From Rana temporaria (lineage: Eukaryota; Chordata; Amphibia; Anura; Ranidae), in NCBI RefSeq assembly GCF_905171775.1, contig NC_053490.1, positions 458,700,643 through 458,764,642 on the forward strand: a stretch of DNA of 64,000 nt, given 5' to 3'. The position numbers and the translations under genes are program-made. Positions 63,535 through 64,000 of this stretch are shown here, in pieces. The first letter of the stretch is position 1. Each line of letters opens with the position of its first letter. The notes under the pieces are model-generated. The model had not been told where the DNA came from. It made no database searches and was given only the letters and a program-made list of their open reading frames with translations.

Positions 63535-63539
63535 AAAAC

Positions 63540-63573
<34 letters not shown>

Positions 63574-63580
63574 GAAAAAT
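63535..63580. repeat. (AAT)n microsatellite
   Basis: About eleven aat units at 63540-63573. Confidence 0.93.
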
Positions 63581-64000
63581 AAGTGTACCATGGTGAGTGG
63601 GTCCTGTACTGACACCCCCTCACCATCAAAGTGACAGGAACAGGGCCCACACAGCGCTGTGTACACCGGGGAAAGGTCCTCTTACTCCATGGAGAAGTGC
63701 TGCTTGCTGGGTAATCTCCCGGAGCTGCTAAAGCCCATCCAGCCATCTTCATTAAGGGGCAACCCGGTCAGTGCCCGTTCCTGTCTGGGCTTGATCCTGA
63801 GCTAGGCTCTGTCCATGACTCCCACTGTTGCCTTCATGTTCAGTTAGGAGAGTGTAGCGCCTGTGTACTTTTCATTACAGGTGCTATGTCAAATTTAGTG
63901 GGGGAATGAGAGAGTTACTTTGCTCCCAGTCATATTGATCTGTTTAAATTGGGCTGTTGCCATTCCTGGACTGTCCTGTGGGTTTATGCTGTGCTCCAAA
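63581..64000. other. Unassigned DNA at the window end
   Basis: No gene seen. A possible LTR-like start, tgtagcgcctgtgtactt, lies at 63853. Confidence 0.35.

Overview
This is a window of a large, repeat-packed vertebrate nuclear genome. Spliced genes with GT-AG introns, L1-like and Penelope-like retroelements, hAT, PIF/Harbinger-like and TTAA-target DNA transposons and long minisatellites all point that way. The transposon mix (TTAA-flanked MITEs with AAAGGGG/AAAGCGG ends like the T2/Kolobok MITEs of Xenopus, and many MITEs ending in CCCGTACACACGA) looks like a frog, probably a ranoid. The organism is inferred; no host gene here fixes the species.

Only one ordinary host gene is convincingly present. 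It is an eight-exon protein kinase gene on the + strand (26938-34560), predicted at 547 residues. Exon 1 encodes about eight 19-residue basic repeats, and exons 2-8 encode a complete AGC-type kinase domain ending in a canonical hydrophobic motif (FDGFSF). All seven introns have GT-AG ends and matching phases. A 59-bp satellite array lies directly upstream, and about 3.3 kb of G-rich minisatellites begins directly after the stop codon.

A second complete reading frame, on the - strand (4124-2700, two exons joined across a GC-AG intron), encodes a Myb/SANT-like protein of the kind carried by Harbinger transposons. It sits inside an element that interrupts an L1 copy.

Layout: 1-950, a minisatellite and foldback between GGTATCGG-type ends; 958-8235, three L1 fragments, two of them split by DNA transposons; 8236-10600, MITEs and unassigned DNA; 10610-15010, Penelope-like fragments with a hammerhead-like motif, and an L1 fragment; 15010-18110, mostly unassigned; 18110-23630, an L1 tail and a cluster of nested palindromic MITEs; 23630-26600, simple repeats and the 59-bp satellite split by a hAT MITE; 26600-34560, the kinase gene; 34560-45220, minisatellites and a ~165-bp satellite, the latter split by a 6.1-kb element that is mostly minisatellite; 45220-47880, MITEs; 47880-51300, an L1 split by a hAT element and a TTAA MITE; 51300-64000, more MITEs, a near-perfect 310-bp palindrome, a tRNA-type SINE and a foldback with 200-bp arms.

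The most unusual theme is that at least four minisatellites lie inside DNA-transposon bodies or next to transposon ends, so amplification seems to have happened within elements. Several insertions can be read to the base from target duplications, which gives a relative order of events. Coordinates of retroelement fragments are approximate because 5' ends are truncated and decayed.
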